A stretch of DNA of 48,411 nucleotides from a virus: positions 1 to 48,411 of IMG/VR virus record IMGVR_UViG_3300023184_003118; one strand, given 5' to 3'. Position numbers and translations under genes: made by a program. Below the pieces are notes generated by a model that searched no databases, was not told the DNA's origin, and was given only the letters and a program-made list of their open reading frames with translations. How positions within the stretch are numbered: position 1 is the first letter of the stretch; every line of letters starts with the position of its first letter. Shown here one piece after another: positions 7,383 through 13,961 of the stretch.

Positions 7383-7645
7383 TACTTTAAGATTTGAATT
7401 TGTCTCATGTATTCTGATACTTCGTTAGGGTTTAAATACCCTATTACGTCACTTGTCACTTCCGTCGAGTAAGTTAATCTGCCGTCTTTATCAAGAACTG
7501 CTAGTTCATACTTACCTTGACTACCTCCATATGTATATGGAGTCTTTACCACTGAAGCTCCGAATCCATTGGAAAATTGGATCTTTGCCTGAACTCCTTG
7601 CCCGTTTGGATGGAGTTTGAATTCTAAATCTGCAAACGTTTTCAT
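7382..7645 (-). CDS. Small beta-rich hypothetical protein
   Basis: An 87-residue protein with alternating hydrophobic residues (GVQAKIQFSNGFGASVVKTP, YELAVLDKDGRLTYSTEV), suggesting a beta sheet, and a short C-terminal helix. The spacing of strands and the DKDG turn resemble small phage proteins seen in many genomes, but I cannot name the family. Coupled by TAATG to the membrane protein downstream. Confidence 0.65.
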   Translation of the reverse strand: MKTFADLEFKLHPNGQGVQAKIQFSNGFGASVVKTPYTYGGSQGKYELAVLDKDGRLTYSTEVTSDVIGYLNPNEVSEYMRQIQILK

Positions 7646-7662
7646 TTTTATTTATTAATTAA

Positions 7663-8070
7663 TTATTCCCATGAAGGTTGAATACCTAGAGCAGCTTGCT
7701 CCTCTGTTCTTTTTTCCATAATAGACTTACCAATTTCGGTATAGGTTGGATAACCCCAAAACATTTTCAATTGGTCATTCCAAGTAACATTTCCAATATA
7801 AGAATTGTCATTGCCATAAATATTAACATGCTGGTCTGGAAACATAATTCTAATTGGCTCGGCAATTGCTTCAGCTTCTTTAAGAGATACATTTTCTAAC
7901 ACAAGAGTTGATGTTCTAGCTTCTATTAAGCTATCCCAAATATTTGGGTTTTCATAAGTATCATCGATACCTGTTATCTCTGAATACCGATGCCTAGCGT
8001 CTTGATATTGAGCTGGACTTGGACTTAAAACAATCTTAACTTCTGATACTTTGTTCTCAAATGGTTTCAT
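7663..8070 (-). CDS. Hypothetical protein
   Basis: A 135-residue soluble protein with a possible ferredoxin-like alternation of strands and helices (VKIVLSPSPAQYQDARHR, TLVLENVSLKEAEAIAEPIR, HVNIYGNDNSYIGNVTW). No catalytic motif is apparent. It is the first gene after a strong copy of the promoter-like motif at 8090-8130, so it likely begins the transcript that continues through the SPFH lipoprotein region. Confidence 0.65.
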   Translation of the reverse strand: MKPFENKVSEVKIVLSPSPAQYQDARHRYSEITGIDDTYENPNIWDSLIEARTSTLVLENVSLKEAEAIAEPIRIMFPDQHVNIYGNDNSYIGNVTWNDQLKMFWGYPTYTEIGKSIMEKRTEEQAALGIQPSWE

Positions 8071-8140
8071 AATTCTGTCTATTTATTAATTTCTATACAT
8101 AAAGATAAGAATAATAAATGTCAGAACCTAATCTTTTTCA
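8071..8140 (-). repeat. Leader/promoter module, copy 1 of a ~70-base direct repeat
   Basis: This stretch and 10270-10340 share a near-identical block of about 45 bases next to the start codon (including TTTCTATACATAAAGATAAG on the plus strand), a variable segment of about 11 bases, then CCTAATCTTTTTCAA again identical. The conserved outer parts with a divergent middle fit a promoter with two recognised elements. The copy overlaps the 3' end of the small gene 8128-8289. Confidence 0.6.
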
Positions 8141-8289
8141 ATGTTTTTTTCGTCATCTTTTTCATCTAAAGGATCTTCCCCAAATAAATCGTCTCCTTTG
8201 TAATCAGGAAATTCATTTTTCATATAATCAATTCCTGATACCCAAAGAAAAGCTGTAATAATAACAGCTAATCCTGCTATACAACACAT
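8128..8289 (-). CDS. Tiny membrane protein with acidic tail
   Basis: A 53-residue gene beginning MCCIAGLAVIITAFLWVSG and ending in a strongly acidic tail (DLFGEDPLDEKDDEKN). Its ATG overlaps the preceding stop as TAATG at 8287-8291, the coupling used throughout this region, which supports that it is real. One membrane helix is predicted at residues 3-20. The stop lies inside the repeated leader module. Function unknown. Confidence 0.65.
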   Translation of the reverse strand: MCCIAGLAVIITAFLWVSGIDYMKNEFPDYKGDDLFGEDPLDEKDDEKNIEKD

Positions 8290-8897
8290 TAGTCCCACCA
8301 TCCTTGAATATTTTCTTCTAAAATTTTAAACAATAATTTATGTGCTCGCTCTTGATTGATATGACCAATATTCATTGCAATCCTTTGTTTTAGCTGAGCT
8401 TCTGTATCGCCTGTCAATGGAAAAGGTCCTTCGCCATTCATCACGCGCTTGTAAATTAAAGGATATTTTTTAAAATAGTCTTTGTAGTTTTCCCAAATAT
8501 GCTCAGTCTTCCACTCTGAATATCCGTCTTTATCCGCGCAAGGTTCAAACCAATGTTTGTCTTCATGATAATCTGAATATTCCATAGAGTATGTTTCCTC
8601 TTTACAAATTTCCATTAATTTAACACAAAGTCTCATTCTTCTAGCATCTTGCTGTGCTCGAGTATGTCTATCATTTTTAGATATGTAATCAGCCTGTGAA
8701 GACAATTTGTGCTTAAGCACTGTATAAATATAACCATGATCCCAATTACGATCTTTCCAGATGATTGGAAACCAATACCAAAGGTTTTTAATTCCTTGAA
8801 TTGCATTTCTATAATAATGTCTTCCGTCGAATCTCCACCATAAAGATATTTTATCCCATAGCGTTAATTTTGGTCTGTCTTCAAAAAAATCTTCCAT
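8289..8897 (-). CDS. Hypothetical protein rich in Trp and charged residues
   Basis: A 202-residue soluble protein with an unusual aromatic N-terminal part (LWDKISLWWRFDGRHYYRNA, LWYWFPIIWKDRNWDHGY). The remainder is helical with many K, E and H residues. No catalytic motif or signal peptide is visible. The overall character is of a phage-specific protein found in large lytic phages, but I cannot attach a function. Start and stop are both TAATG-coupled to tiny membrane-protein genes on either side. Confidence 0.7.
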   Translation of the reverse strand: MEDFFEDRPKLTLWDKISLWWRFDGRHYYRNAIQGIKNLWYWFPIIWKDRNWDHGYIYTVLKHKLSSQADYISKNDRHTRAQQDARRMRLCVKLMEICKEETYSMEYSDYHEDKHWFEPCADKDGYSEWKTEHIWENYKDYFKKYPLIYKRVMNGEGPFPLTGDTEAQLKQRIAMNIGHINQERAHKLLFKILEENIQGWWD

Positions 8898-9016
8898 TAA
8901 TACTCTTCTTTAATGTATTTATAAATCATATAACCTCCTGCTACTATTATAATAACTACCCCTAAAGTAGTTGCTGTCATTAGCGTTACTGCTAAAAATT
9001 CTAAATATGCTTCCAT
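8897..9016 (-). CDS. Tiny single-helix membrane protein
   Basis: A 39-residue gene (begins MEAYLEFLAVTLM) with one strong membrane helix TLGVVIIIVAGGYMIY and a charged C-terminus KYIKEEY. It ends in a TAATG overlap with the next gene. It fills what would otherwise be a 125-base gap, which supports it as a real gene. Function unknown. Confidence 0.6.
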   Translation of the reverse strand: MEAYLEFLAVTLMTATTLGVVIIIVAGGYMIYKYIKEEY

Positions 9017-9022
9017 ACTATT

Positions 9023-9286
9023 TTATTTTTTAAGATGTTTAACTATGTTTTCAAGTTTAGATAAATCGTCTGGATTGAATATGAATTCATCAAATGCTCC
9101 ATAGCGACACTGTCTGCCAAAGATATATCTCAATCCATATCCAACTCTTTGCCAAAATGGTCGTTTAACTAAATGAATGTGAACATACACTATTGGATAT
9201 TGCTCATCTCGTTCTTTCATTACAACCATTTGATGCTCTGTGTTATGACAGTTACATATAAATAAATCTTTATTGTTTTCTTGCAT
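9023..9286 (-). CDS. Conserved phage-type hypothetical protein
   Basis: An 87-residue protein with LFICNCHNTEHQMVV near the N-terminus and a C-terminal FDEFIFNPDDLSKLENIVK. The CNCHNTEH segment followed by beta strands (YVHIHLVKRPFWQRV) is a pattern I associate with a small protein common in many phages, without known function. The C/H residues could bind a metal. It overlaps the end of gene 9270-9446 by 17 bases. Confidence 0.7.
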   Translation of the reverse strand: MQENNKDLFICNCHNTEHQMVVMKERDEQYPIVYVHIHLVKRPFWQRVGYGLRYIFGRQCRYGAFDEFIFNPDDLSKLENIVKHLKK

Positions 9287-9446
9287 TTCTTCTAGGTTTC
9301 TTTGGTTCTTCGTCTGGTACCTCTATCACCAAATAAGGCACTTCATTAACAGCTTTGACAGTTCCAGCTTGAACCAAAGCGTCTAAATGCTCAGGATATT
9401 GTCCTGCTAGCATATCTAAATAAGGTTTCATGTAAATCAATTTCAT
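9270..9446 (-). CDS. Small hypothetical protein
   Basis: A 58-residue gene (MKLIYMKPYLDMLAGQ) with a basic tail (PKKPRRNARKQ). Its ATG forms a TAATG overlap with the stop at 9446, and its end overlaps the start of the next gene by 17 bases. The helix LDMLAGQYPEHLDALVQAG and the strand AVNEVPYLVIEVP suggest a compact fold. Function unknown. Confidence 0.6.
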   Translation of the reverse strand: MKLIYMKPYLDMLAGQYPEHLDALVQAGTVKAVNEVPYLVIEVPDEEPKKPRRNARKQ

Positions 9447-9754
9447 TACTCTGCTAATTTAACATTAACTTTACCTGATCCATCTCCTTTAAATTCTACA
9501 ACTACTCTTCGCTCGTCTTTATCATCTGCTGGTAAATTCATTCCTTCTGCTAAATGCTGCATGAAGTCTGCAAAGTCTTTAATCTCTTGAGCTGTGTCAA
9601 AGTCTGCTTGAGTTAAGATATTCTCTCCACACTTTGGGCACGGAGCATCGATATGACTTTCATAATCTTCAAATTGAATTGTTTCATCTGCCCAATCACA
9701 TTCTACATTATCACAATGCAATCCACCACTTTTAAACGTTACTGCTTGATTCAT
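9446..9754 (-). CDS. Small zinc-ribbon protein
   Basis: A 102-residue protein with HCDNVECDW and CPKCGEN, two knuckles that would bind one zinc ion (about residues 14-45), followed by a helix and a beta-type tail (RRVVVEFKGDGSGKVNVKLA). The tail resembles a phage protein type that combines a zinc ribbon with a short C-terminal strand pair. Role unknown; nucleic acid or protein binding is likely. Confidence 0.7.
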   Translation of the reverse strand: MNQAVTFKSGGLHCDNVECDWADETIQFEDYESHIDAPCPKCGENILTQADFDTAQEIKDFADFMQHLAEGMNLPADDKDERRVVVEFKGDGSGKVNVKLAE

Positions 9755-9759
9755 AATTT

Positions 9760-9879
9760 CTATTTTTTATTTATTAATTTTTTTAATTTTTTAAATTCTT
9801 CTATAACTAATCCGATAAACACTATGAAGCCGGCTACTACAAAACCGGCTCCCATAATTCCTAATGCTACTTGAATCAT
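9760..9879 (-). CDS. Tiny single-helix membrane protein
   Basis: A 39-residue gene (MIQVALGIMGAG) with one membrane helix extending to about residue 26 and a lysine-rich tail (EEFKKLKKLINKK). It sits between two closely spaced genes and has the same layout as the products of 8128-8289 and 8897-9016. Function unknown. Confidence 0.55.
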   Translation of the reverse strand: MIQVALGIMGAGFVVAGFIVFIGLVIEEFKKLKKLINKK

Positions 9880-9887
9880 ATTTTTAA

Positions 9888-10268
9888 TTAAGAGTTAATA
9901 ACAAAAGCCTTATCTGCCCAGGTTTTAGCATTTACTGCCTTATATTGAGCTTGGTCACATAAATTAGAATCGTAAAACAATCCATTGATATCTCCAACTG
10001 TCATTTCTTTCAATAAAGCCTCATCTGCTAATATAATATTCTTACCTTTTTTAGCAAACACTGTCAATGGATAATCGGCACCTTCCGGTATGAACTCAAC
10101 GGTATGGAGTGCTCCTTTTCTAAATCTTCTAACAACTCCTGCTAAGGTATCTCTATCACAATTAACACTTGAATAAAATCCTGCCTGAACTTTAACAATG
10201 GCACGAAAAGTTCCTTTTCTACCTTGAATAAAATCTACTACATTTACACCTTTAATTAAATTTGTCAT
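9888..10268 (-). CDS. Hypothetical protein
   Basis: A 126-residue soluble protein with beta-rich N-terminal half (GTFRAIVKVQAGFYSSVNC) and a segment ILADEALLKEMTVGDINGLFYD. No recognised domain. It is the first gene after the second copy of the repeated promoter module (10270-10340), so it probably starts a transcript. Confidence 0.65.
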   Translation of the reverse strand: MTNLIKGVNVVDFIQGRKGTFRAIVKVQAGFYSSVNCDRDTLAGVVRRFRKGALHTVEFIPEGADYPLTVFAKKGKNIILADEALLKEMTVGDINGLFYDSNLCDQAQYKAVNAKTWADKAFVINS

Positions 10269-10269
10269 A

Positions 10270-10340
10270 ATTTCTGTCTATTTATTAATTTCTATACATA
10301 AAGATAAGGATAATATTCCTTACGTCCTAATCTTTTTCAA
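10270..10340 (-). repeat. Leader/promoter module, copy 2 of a ~70-base direct repeat
   Basis: Near-identical to 8071-8140 (see that entry). On the minus strand it reads CTTGAAAAAGATTAGGACG, then CCTTATCTTTATGTATAG, then an AT-rich leader to the ATG at 10268. The shared elements at both ends and the variable centre fit a promoter recognised by the same factor. Confidence 0.6.
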
Positions 10341-10357
10341 GAAACTTTTCAGAAATT

Positions 10358-10624
10358 TTACGCTTTACCTATAGGTCCGAAGTATGGAATTTTATTTGAA
10401 GCTGGCTTCACTTCGTCTAGCAAATAACTAGTAATGTCATTAACAGCGTGTGACACTTGATGAGCATGATTTGTCAATTTAATAATGTCTTGGTTATTTT
10501 CACTTTGAATGTAAGAGATAGCCTCTAACTCTTTTTGAATTTTCCGTATATGCATTATAGTGGAAATTAAAAATAACACCAATCCTAATGTAATGATTGA
10601 TAAGATGCAAATAGCGATAATCAT
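10358..10624 (-). CDS. Membrane-anchored small protein with coiled coil
   Basis: An 88-residue protein with an N-terminal membrane helix (MIIAICILSIITLGLVLFLI) followed by a charged helix and coiled-coil-like stretch (about 28-70) and a tail ending PYFGPIGKA. The layout resembles i-spanin or baseplate-associated membrane proteins, but evidence is weak. A perfect 10-bp inverted repeat lies immediately upstream (10628-10656). Confidence 0.6.
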   Translation of the reverse strand: MIIAICILSIITLGLVLFLISTIMHIRKIQKELEAISYIQSENNQDIIKLTNHAHQVSHAVNDITSYLLDEVKPASNKIPYFGPIGKA

Positions 10625-10627
10625 ATG

Positions 10628-10656
10628 ATACTTATTTATTTTATAAAAATAAGTAT
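10628..10656. promoter_or_regulatory. Perfect 10-bp inverted repeat at a gene start, operator candidate
   Basis: ATACTTATTT (10628-10637) and AAATAAGTAT (10647-10656) are exact inverted copies separated by nine bases, four bases upstream of the ATG at 10624. It overlaps the AAAAGGAATACTTATTTTTA promoter-like sequence (minus strand). It could be an operator for a dimeric repressor or a hairpin in the 5' leader that shields the start codon. Confidence 0.5.
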
Positions 10657-10688
10657 TCCTTTTGAAAGATGCAAATAATTTTTAGTAA

Positions 10689-10835
10689 TTATCTACCTTG
10701 ACCTCTATATGATTTATTGTAATGTTTGCCTGTTTTGTGTACAGAGTTTTTCTTTTTAGAATGTACTCCAGGTCTTTTTCTTTTGTTGGAATTTACCTTA
10801 ACTGAAGAGTTTGTTGATTTTGCTTTTGTTGCCAT
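10689..10835 (-). CDS. Small very basic protein
   Basis: A 48-residue, strongly basic protein (KRKRPGVHSKKKNSVHKTGK) ending YNKSYRGQGR. It begins in a TAATG overlap with the stop of the next gene upstream. Short basic proteins with this RPGVHSK and YRGQG pattern are typical of Bacteroidota and their phages, to my knowledge without known function. Nucleic acid binding is likely from its charge. Confidence 0.65.
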   Translation of the reverse strand: MATKAKSTNSSVKVNSNKRKRPGVHSKKKNSVHKTGKHYNKSYRGQGR

Positions 10836-11314
10836 TATGATGTATATAAATAAAGTTCACCTACTTTGTTTTGTTTGACAAATGAACCTAATACATCTTG
10901 ATTTGGCATAACTGCAATTGCGTCTTCACCTCGATCTTGTATAGTAGCACCTAATTGCATTGCAACTATTTTCCATCTTTCGAAATCGGTAAAATGTTGC
11001 GTTCTTGGTACTGACACTTGTCGAATTTGTTCGGAACCTCCTGGAGCAGAGTAGTACATAGACTCTGAACCATACTCTTTAATAGCTTTTAATTCTCCTG
11101 TAAATGCATCCATCAAATCATTGAATTTGTTTGGATCTTTCATTACAGATTTTATTTTATTTCTTTTTTCGTCATCAGATAGTTTAAGATTTTTAATCCA
11201 TCCTCTAACGTCAGCCGCATTCATTGGGTCTTTAAAGAAATCTTTTACAGCACCTTCTTTAAGAGCCTGATTTACTTCTTCACGAATAATCTGTCTTAAT
11301 TCAGACTTTTTCAT
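10835..11314 (-). CDS. Hypothetical protein with phage-type N-terminal helix
   Basis: A 159-residue protein beginning MKKSELRQIIREEVNQALKE, an opening found on many small proteins of large T4-like phages, often virion-associated. A charged helical region (30-85) follows, then a segment EQIRQVSVPRTQHFTDFERW leading to a beta-rich end with VMPNQDVLGSFVKQN. Function unknown. It starts by TAATG overlap with its upstream neighbour, which has the same kind of N-terminus. Confidence 0.65.
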   Translation of the reverse strand: MKKSELRQIIREEVNQALKEGAVKDFFKDPMNAADVRGWIKNLKLSDDEKRNKIKSVMKDPNKFNDLMDAFTGELKAIKEYGSESMYYSAPGGSEQIRQVSVPRTQHFTDFERWKIVAMQLGATIQDRGEDAIAVMPNQDVLGSFVKQNKVGELYLYTS

Positions 11315-11601
11315 TAGAAGTTATATTTTTGACGTTGCTGTTTAATCATATTCATATACATAGTAATTTGAGTACGATTCAATCCAAGCGCCATAATGAT
11401 GTCATTTAGTATAGCAGCGATTGCTGTCTTACTTAAATTAGGAGACTTTTGAATAACGCCTACTAAATCATCAACTTGTTTTCGAACAGTAGCACTATAT
11501 TTCACTTGATCTAAATCGTAAGTCTCATTTACTAATTCAGCATTTGCCAATTCTTTAGCAACTTCTTCTTTTATAATCTGTGTTAATTGTTCTTTTGTCA
11601 T
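11314..11601 (-). CDS. Hypothetical protein with phage-type N-terminal helix
   Basis: A 95-residue helical protein with an MTKEQLTQIIKEEVAKELAN opening, parallel to the downstream gene (MKKSELRQIIREEV). The second half is helical (LSKTAIAAILNDIIMALG) and ends in a basic tail. The shared N-terminal segment may be a targeting or assembly tag for the virion. Function unknown. Confidence 0.65.
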   Translation of the reverse strand: MTKEQLTQIIKEEVAKELANAELVNETYDLDQVKYSATVRKQVDDLVGVIQKSPNLSKTAIAAILNDIIMALGLNRTQITMYMNMIKQQRQKYNF

Positions 11602-11651
11602 AATAATTTTATTCTAAAATACTGTTCGAAAACGAGTTAATGGTTAAGGTA

Positions 11652-11846
11652 TTATTTCGCTGCTTTAACTTGCTCCACTGAAGCTTTCTTATAAGCAGTT
11701 ACATGTTTTTTAATTTCATTGATTGCTTTTCGCGCTCTTGCTGCAGCAGCTTTATTTCCTTTGTCGGCGAAGATAACGTGATTATCGTTAAATTCTGTCC
11801 ATAATGTGTCTAAATCTGCTTTGATGTCGAAAACTGTCTTTTCCAT
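11652..11846 (-). CDS. Histone H1-like DNA-binding protein
   Basis: A 64-residue protein with FDIKADLDTLWTEFNDNHV followed by a lysine/alanine-rich segment NKAAAARARKAINEIKKHVT and a short tail. The arrangement matches the small histone H1-like (Hc1-type) proteins of Bacteroidota and chlamydiae, which compact DNA. In a phage it might organise phage or host DNA. Expected partners and timing are unknown. Confidence 0.75.
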   Translation of the reverse strand: MEKTVFDIKADLDTLWTEFNDNHVIFADKGNKAAAARARKAINEIKKHVTAYKKASVEQVKAAK

Positions 11847-11923
11847 AAATTGGTTGTTTTAATAATTGTACTTAATGAATTGAATATTCCTATCCAATTT
11901 TATTTAATATAAATATCAGCTTT

Positions 11924-12493
11924 TTACTTTTTCAATATTTCTATTGCATCTGATAATTTATATATTCTATTTGAAGCCGGGCAGTCTTGGTTATAAGGTC
12001 TATCAAATAAGATATACTCTTTTTCATCTCTACCTGCCTTAACCCATTTGTCATAATTTTTTGGACTATCATCAATTAGAAAATCAATATCCACTTTGTG
12101 TTTATAATTAGTGATATACGTTTCTAAAAAATTGAAATAGTGTTTACCTAACCAATACAAAGTATGATTGGCATTGTAAGGCATTTGAGCTGTCACGCAT
12201 ACCCATTGGAATCCAGGCTTCTGAGTTCTTCCCCATTCTTTAAGACGTTTAAATTCTTCTTTGACTCCAGGCATTAATTCTGACTCTCTATAGATCTCTT
12301 CACAATGAGTTTCTTGCCAAATTTTAGATAGCTCTTTAATTGGAACATCTACATTGTTATAGTCCCATGAAGTAGCATACTCTGCTAACACTTTATCAGG
12401 ATATAACTCTTTGATGATTTGCATTGTTTTAGTATCGAAATCTCTCAATACCCCATCTACATCGATGCCTACACGTAACTTTCTTTTTGCCAT
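11924..12493 (-). CDS. 5'(3')-deoxyribonucleotidase-like HAD phosphatase
   Basis: A 189-residue protein with GIDVDGVLRDF (D11 nucleophile, D13), a middle segment WVCVTAQMPYNANH (motif II T), and IDFLIDDSPKNYDKWVKAG (acidic motif IV). This fits the NT5C family of HAD phosphatases that dephosphorylate (deoxy)nucleoside monophosphates. In phages such enzymes may trim the host nucleotide pool or remove unmodified dNMPs. That would fit a base-modifying phage but is not shown here. Cytoplasmic. Confidence 0.8.
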   Translation of the reverse strand: MAKRKLRVGIDVDGVLRDFDTKTMQIIKELYPDKVLAEYATSWDYNNVDVPIKELSKIWQETHCEEIYRESELMPGVKEEFKRLKEWGRTQKPGFQWVCVTAQMPYNANHTLYWLGKHYFNFLETYITNYKHKVDIDFLIDDSPKNYDKWVKAGRDEKEYILFDRPYNQDCPASNRIYKLSDAIEILKK

Positions 12494-12504
12494 AACTTTA
12501 ATTT

Positions 12505-12744
12505 TTATTTTTTATTTTTACTTCCTTTTGGTCTTCCTCTTCTTGTAGGAGGATGTAATGTCAACTGAATCTTATCTCTTAACATAGCACATTTCATATA
12601 ATCTTCTATAGTCTCAAAATACTTAAGAGTTTGATTAAGCAAGTCTACTTTCTGTTCAGTGCATAATTCATGCGGCCAATCTATTTTATCTTGAGTGTAA
12701 ATTAGATAGCTGTCAGTCATTAAGTTATTAAAATAATTTTTCAT
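12505..12744 (-). CDS. Small protein with UVR-like motif and AT-hook-like tail
   Basis: A 79-residue protein. ETIEDYMKCAMLRDKIQ resembles the UVR motif that mediates UvrB-UvrC contact and is also found in some phage and nuclease-associated proteins. The C-terminus RRGRPKGSKNKK has the RGRP core of an AT-hook, which binds the minor groove of AT-rich DNA. The promoter motif at 12749-12770 comes to within four bases of the ATG. Confidence 0.7.
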   Translation of the reverse strand: MKNYFNNLMTDSYLIYTQDKIDWPHELCTEQKVDLLNQTLKYFETIEDYMKCAMLRDKIQLTLHPPTRRGRPKGSKNKK

Positions 12745-12748
12745 ATCT

Positions 12749-12770
12749 TAAAGATAAGTAATCCTTTTGT
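12749..12770 (-). promoter_or_regulatory. Putative phage promoter motif, almost leaderless
   Basis: The minus strand reads ACAAAAGGATTACTTATCTT, then TAAGATATG with the start codon. The TTATCTTTA core lies only four bases from the ATG at 12744, so a transcript starting downstream of it would have almost no leader. The motif otherwise matches those at 565-597, 19672-19700 and 31898-31930. Confidence 0.5.
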
Positions 12771-12771
12771 A

Positions 12772-13899
12772 TTATTCTGTCTTTGCAACAAATACTTTTA
12801 TTTTTGCTTTGTATCCTTTAGGTAGTCTATTTACATATCCTTTGAAATCAGATTGCTCTTTATCCCATCTCATATGTAATTCTAAATCATCTAAATTGTA
12901 CATGATTTGTGAAGTGGTTTCCATATCATGTTCATTCTTTCTTCTATATGGATTAAGAAAATTATCATCTACATGTTGAGCTCCTAGCACGTCTAAAACT
13001 TTATTAGGATCTTTAACACTTGATAAAGCTGCTTTGGAAATTTCCATTCTTGATTCAGAAGATTTTCTTTTTATGCCACTAGTATAACCCGTTCCTGGAT
13101 GTTCAATTCCATGATTGGTTCTTACTAAAATATCTTTATTTGCTATTTGATTTACAATTGGCAAATGTTTAGAAGTCATTTCAATAATGAAAGCATATTT
13201 AGGATTGGCTATGATAGTTTGTCCTTTTACTCCTACATCGCTTTTATCATCTCCTGCAAAGTAAATAACAGATTTCATAGCTTCTGAAAGTTTCTTTTTA
13301 GACAATGCAGTTCTAATTTTCAATCCGTCTGCTGATATTTTAGGAGCTTTGCCTTTATCTAATTTGCTTTTTGCTAAATCTCCTTCCTTCTCATCAAAAT
13401 CTACTAACAAAGAAGCATTGACAATTCCAATTCCAAATTCATTTAACCCTTCAGACCAATCTGTTAATTTATCATGTAAATAAGCTACTTCAACTCCATT
13501 GATAATTTCATGAATAATTTCTATATCTGCTTTGTAACCTCGGTCTCTGTTTTTAGCTAGAATAGTCTTTCCACTTACATTAACTTTAGCAACTACACAT
13601 TCATTTAAGTTAGTCGGTCTAGCAGCAACGCCAGACATTTCTACAGGAAGTGGAGTGTGAGTGAATATTTTCAAAAACAAATCTCCAAATTTAGTAACCT
13701 GAGTAAATGGAGTCTTGGTAGATCCTATATTATCTATTTGATATGTAATATCTCCATTTGGATGAACAGCAACTACCTCTCCGGTAGTTTTATAATGCTC
13801 ACAATTTGGATCTATATTCTTTACTATATCACCCGTTGCCAATCCATACGGTTTGGACACTTTAAGTAAATCAGATTCTAATTTTAATGATTTCATCAA
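12772..13899 (-). CDS. Ntn-hydrolase, C45/acyltransferase-like, with N-terminal SH3-like domain
   Basis: A 375-residue protein. Residues about 20-75 (ATGDIVKNIDP, GEVVAVHPNGDITYQIDN) look like a KOW/SH3-type barrel. From C101 the sequence CVVAKVNVSGKTILAKNRDR followed by WSEGLNEFGIGIVNASL matches the C45 peptidase/acyl-CoA:6-APA acyltransferase type of Ntn-hydrolase, where self-cleavage exposes an N-terminal Cys. The N of AKNRD and the conserved GLNEFGIGIVN support this. Such enzymes cleave or transfer amide bonds. The substrate in a phage is unknown. A C-terminal portion (about 290-375) is not assigned. Preferred start is at 13899; the second Met would be only one residue shorter. Confidence 0.7.
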   Translation of the reverse strand: MMKSLKLESDLLKVSKPYGLATGDIVKNIDPNCEHYKTTGEVVAVHPNGDITYQIDNIGSTKTPFTQVTKFGDLFLKIFTHTPLPVEMSGVAARPTNLNECVVAKVNVSGKTILAKNRDRGYKADIEIIHEIINGVEVAYLHDKLTDWSEGLNEFGIGIVNASLLVDFDEKEGDLAKSKLDKGKAPKISADGLKIRTALSKKKLSEAMKSVIYFAGDDKSDVGVKGQTIIANPKYAFIIEMTSKHLPIVNQIANKDILVRTNHGIEHPGTGYTSGIKRKSSESRMEISKAALSSVKDPNKVLDVLGAQHVDDNFLNPYRRKNEHDMETTSQIMYNLDDLELHMRWDKEQSDFKGYVNRLPKGYKAKIKVFVAKTE

Positions 13900-13906
13900 T
13901 TGAGTT

Positions 13907-13957
13907 TAATATAAATATCGTAACTTAATATTATAGCGCCAGCAATAACTAAGTTAG
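13907..13957 (-). promoter_or_regulatory. Leader with TATTTATATTAAA element and stem-loop
   Basis: On the minus strand, TAACTTA and TAAGTTA (plus inner TTAT/ATAA) can form a stem around TGCTGGCGCT, directly followed by CGATATTTATATTAAAC and the ATG at 13899. ATATTTATATTAAA recurs near 2620, 11905 and 30295. The hairpin is partly an inverted copy of 14824-14850, so this gap and that one flank gene 13962-14738. Confidence 0.45.
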
Positions 13958-13961
13958 ATTT

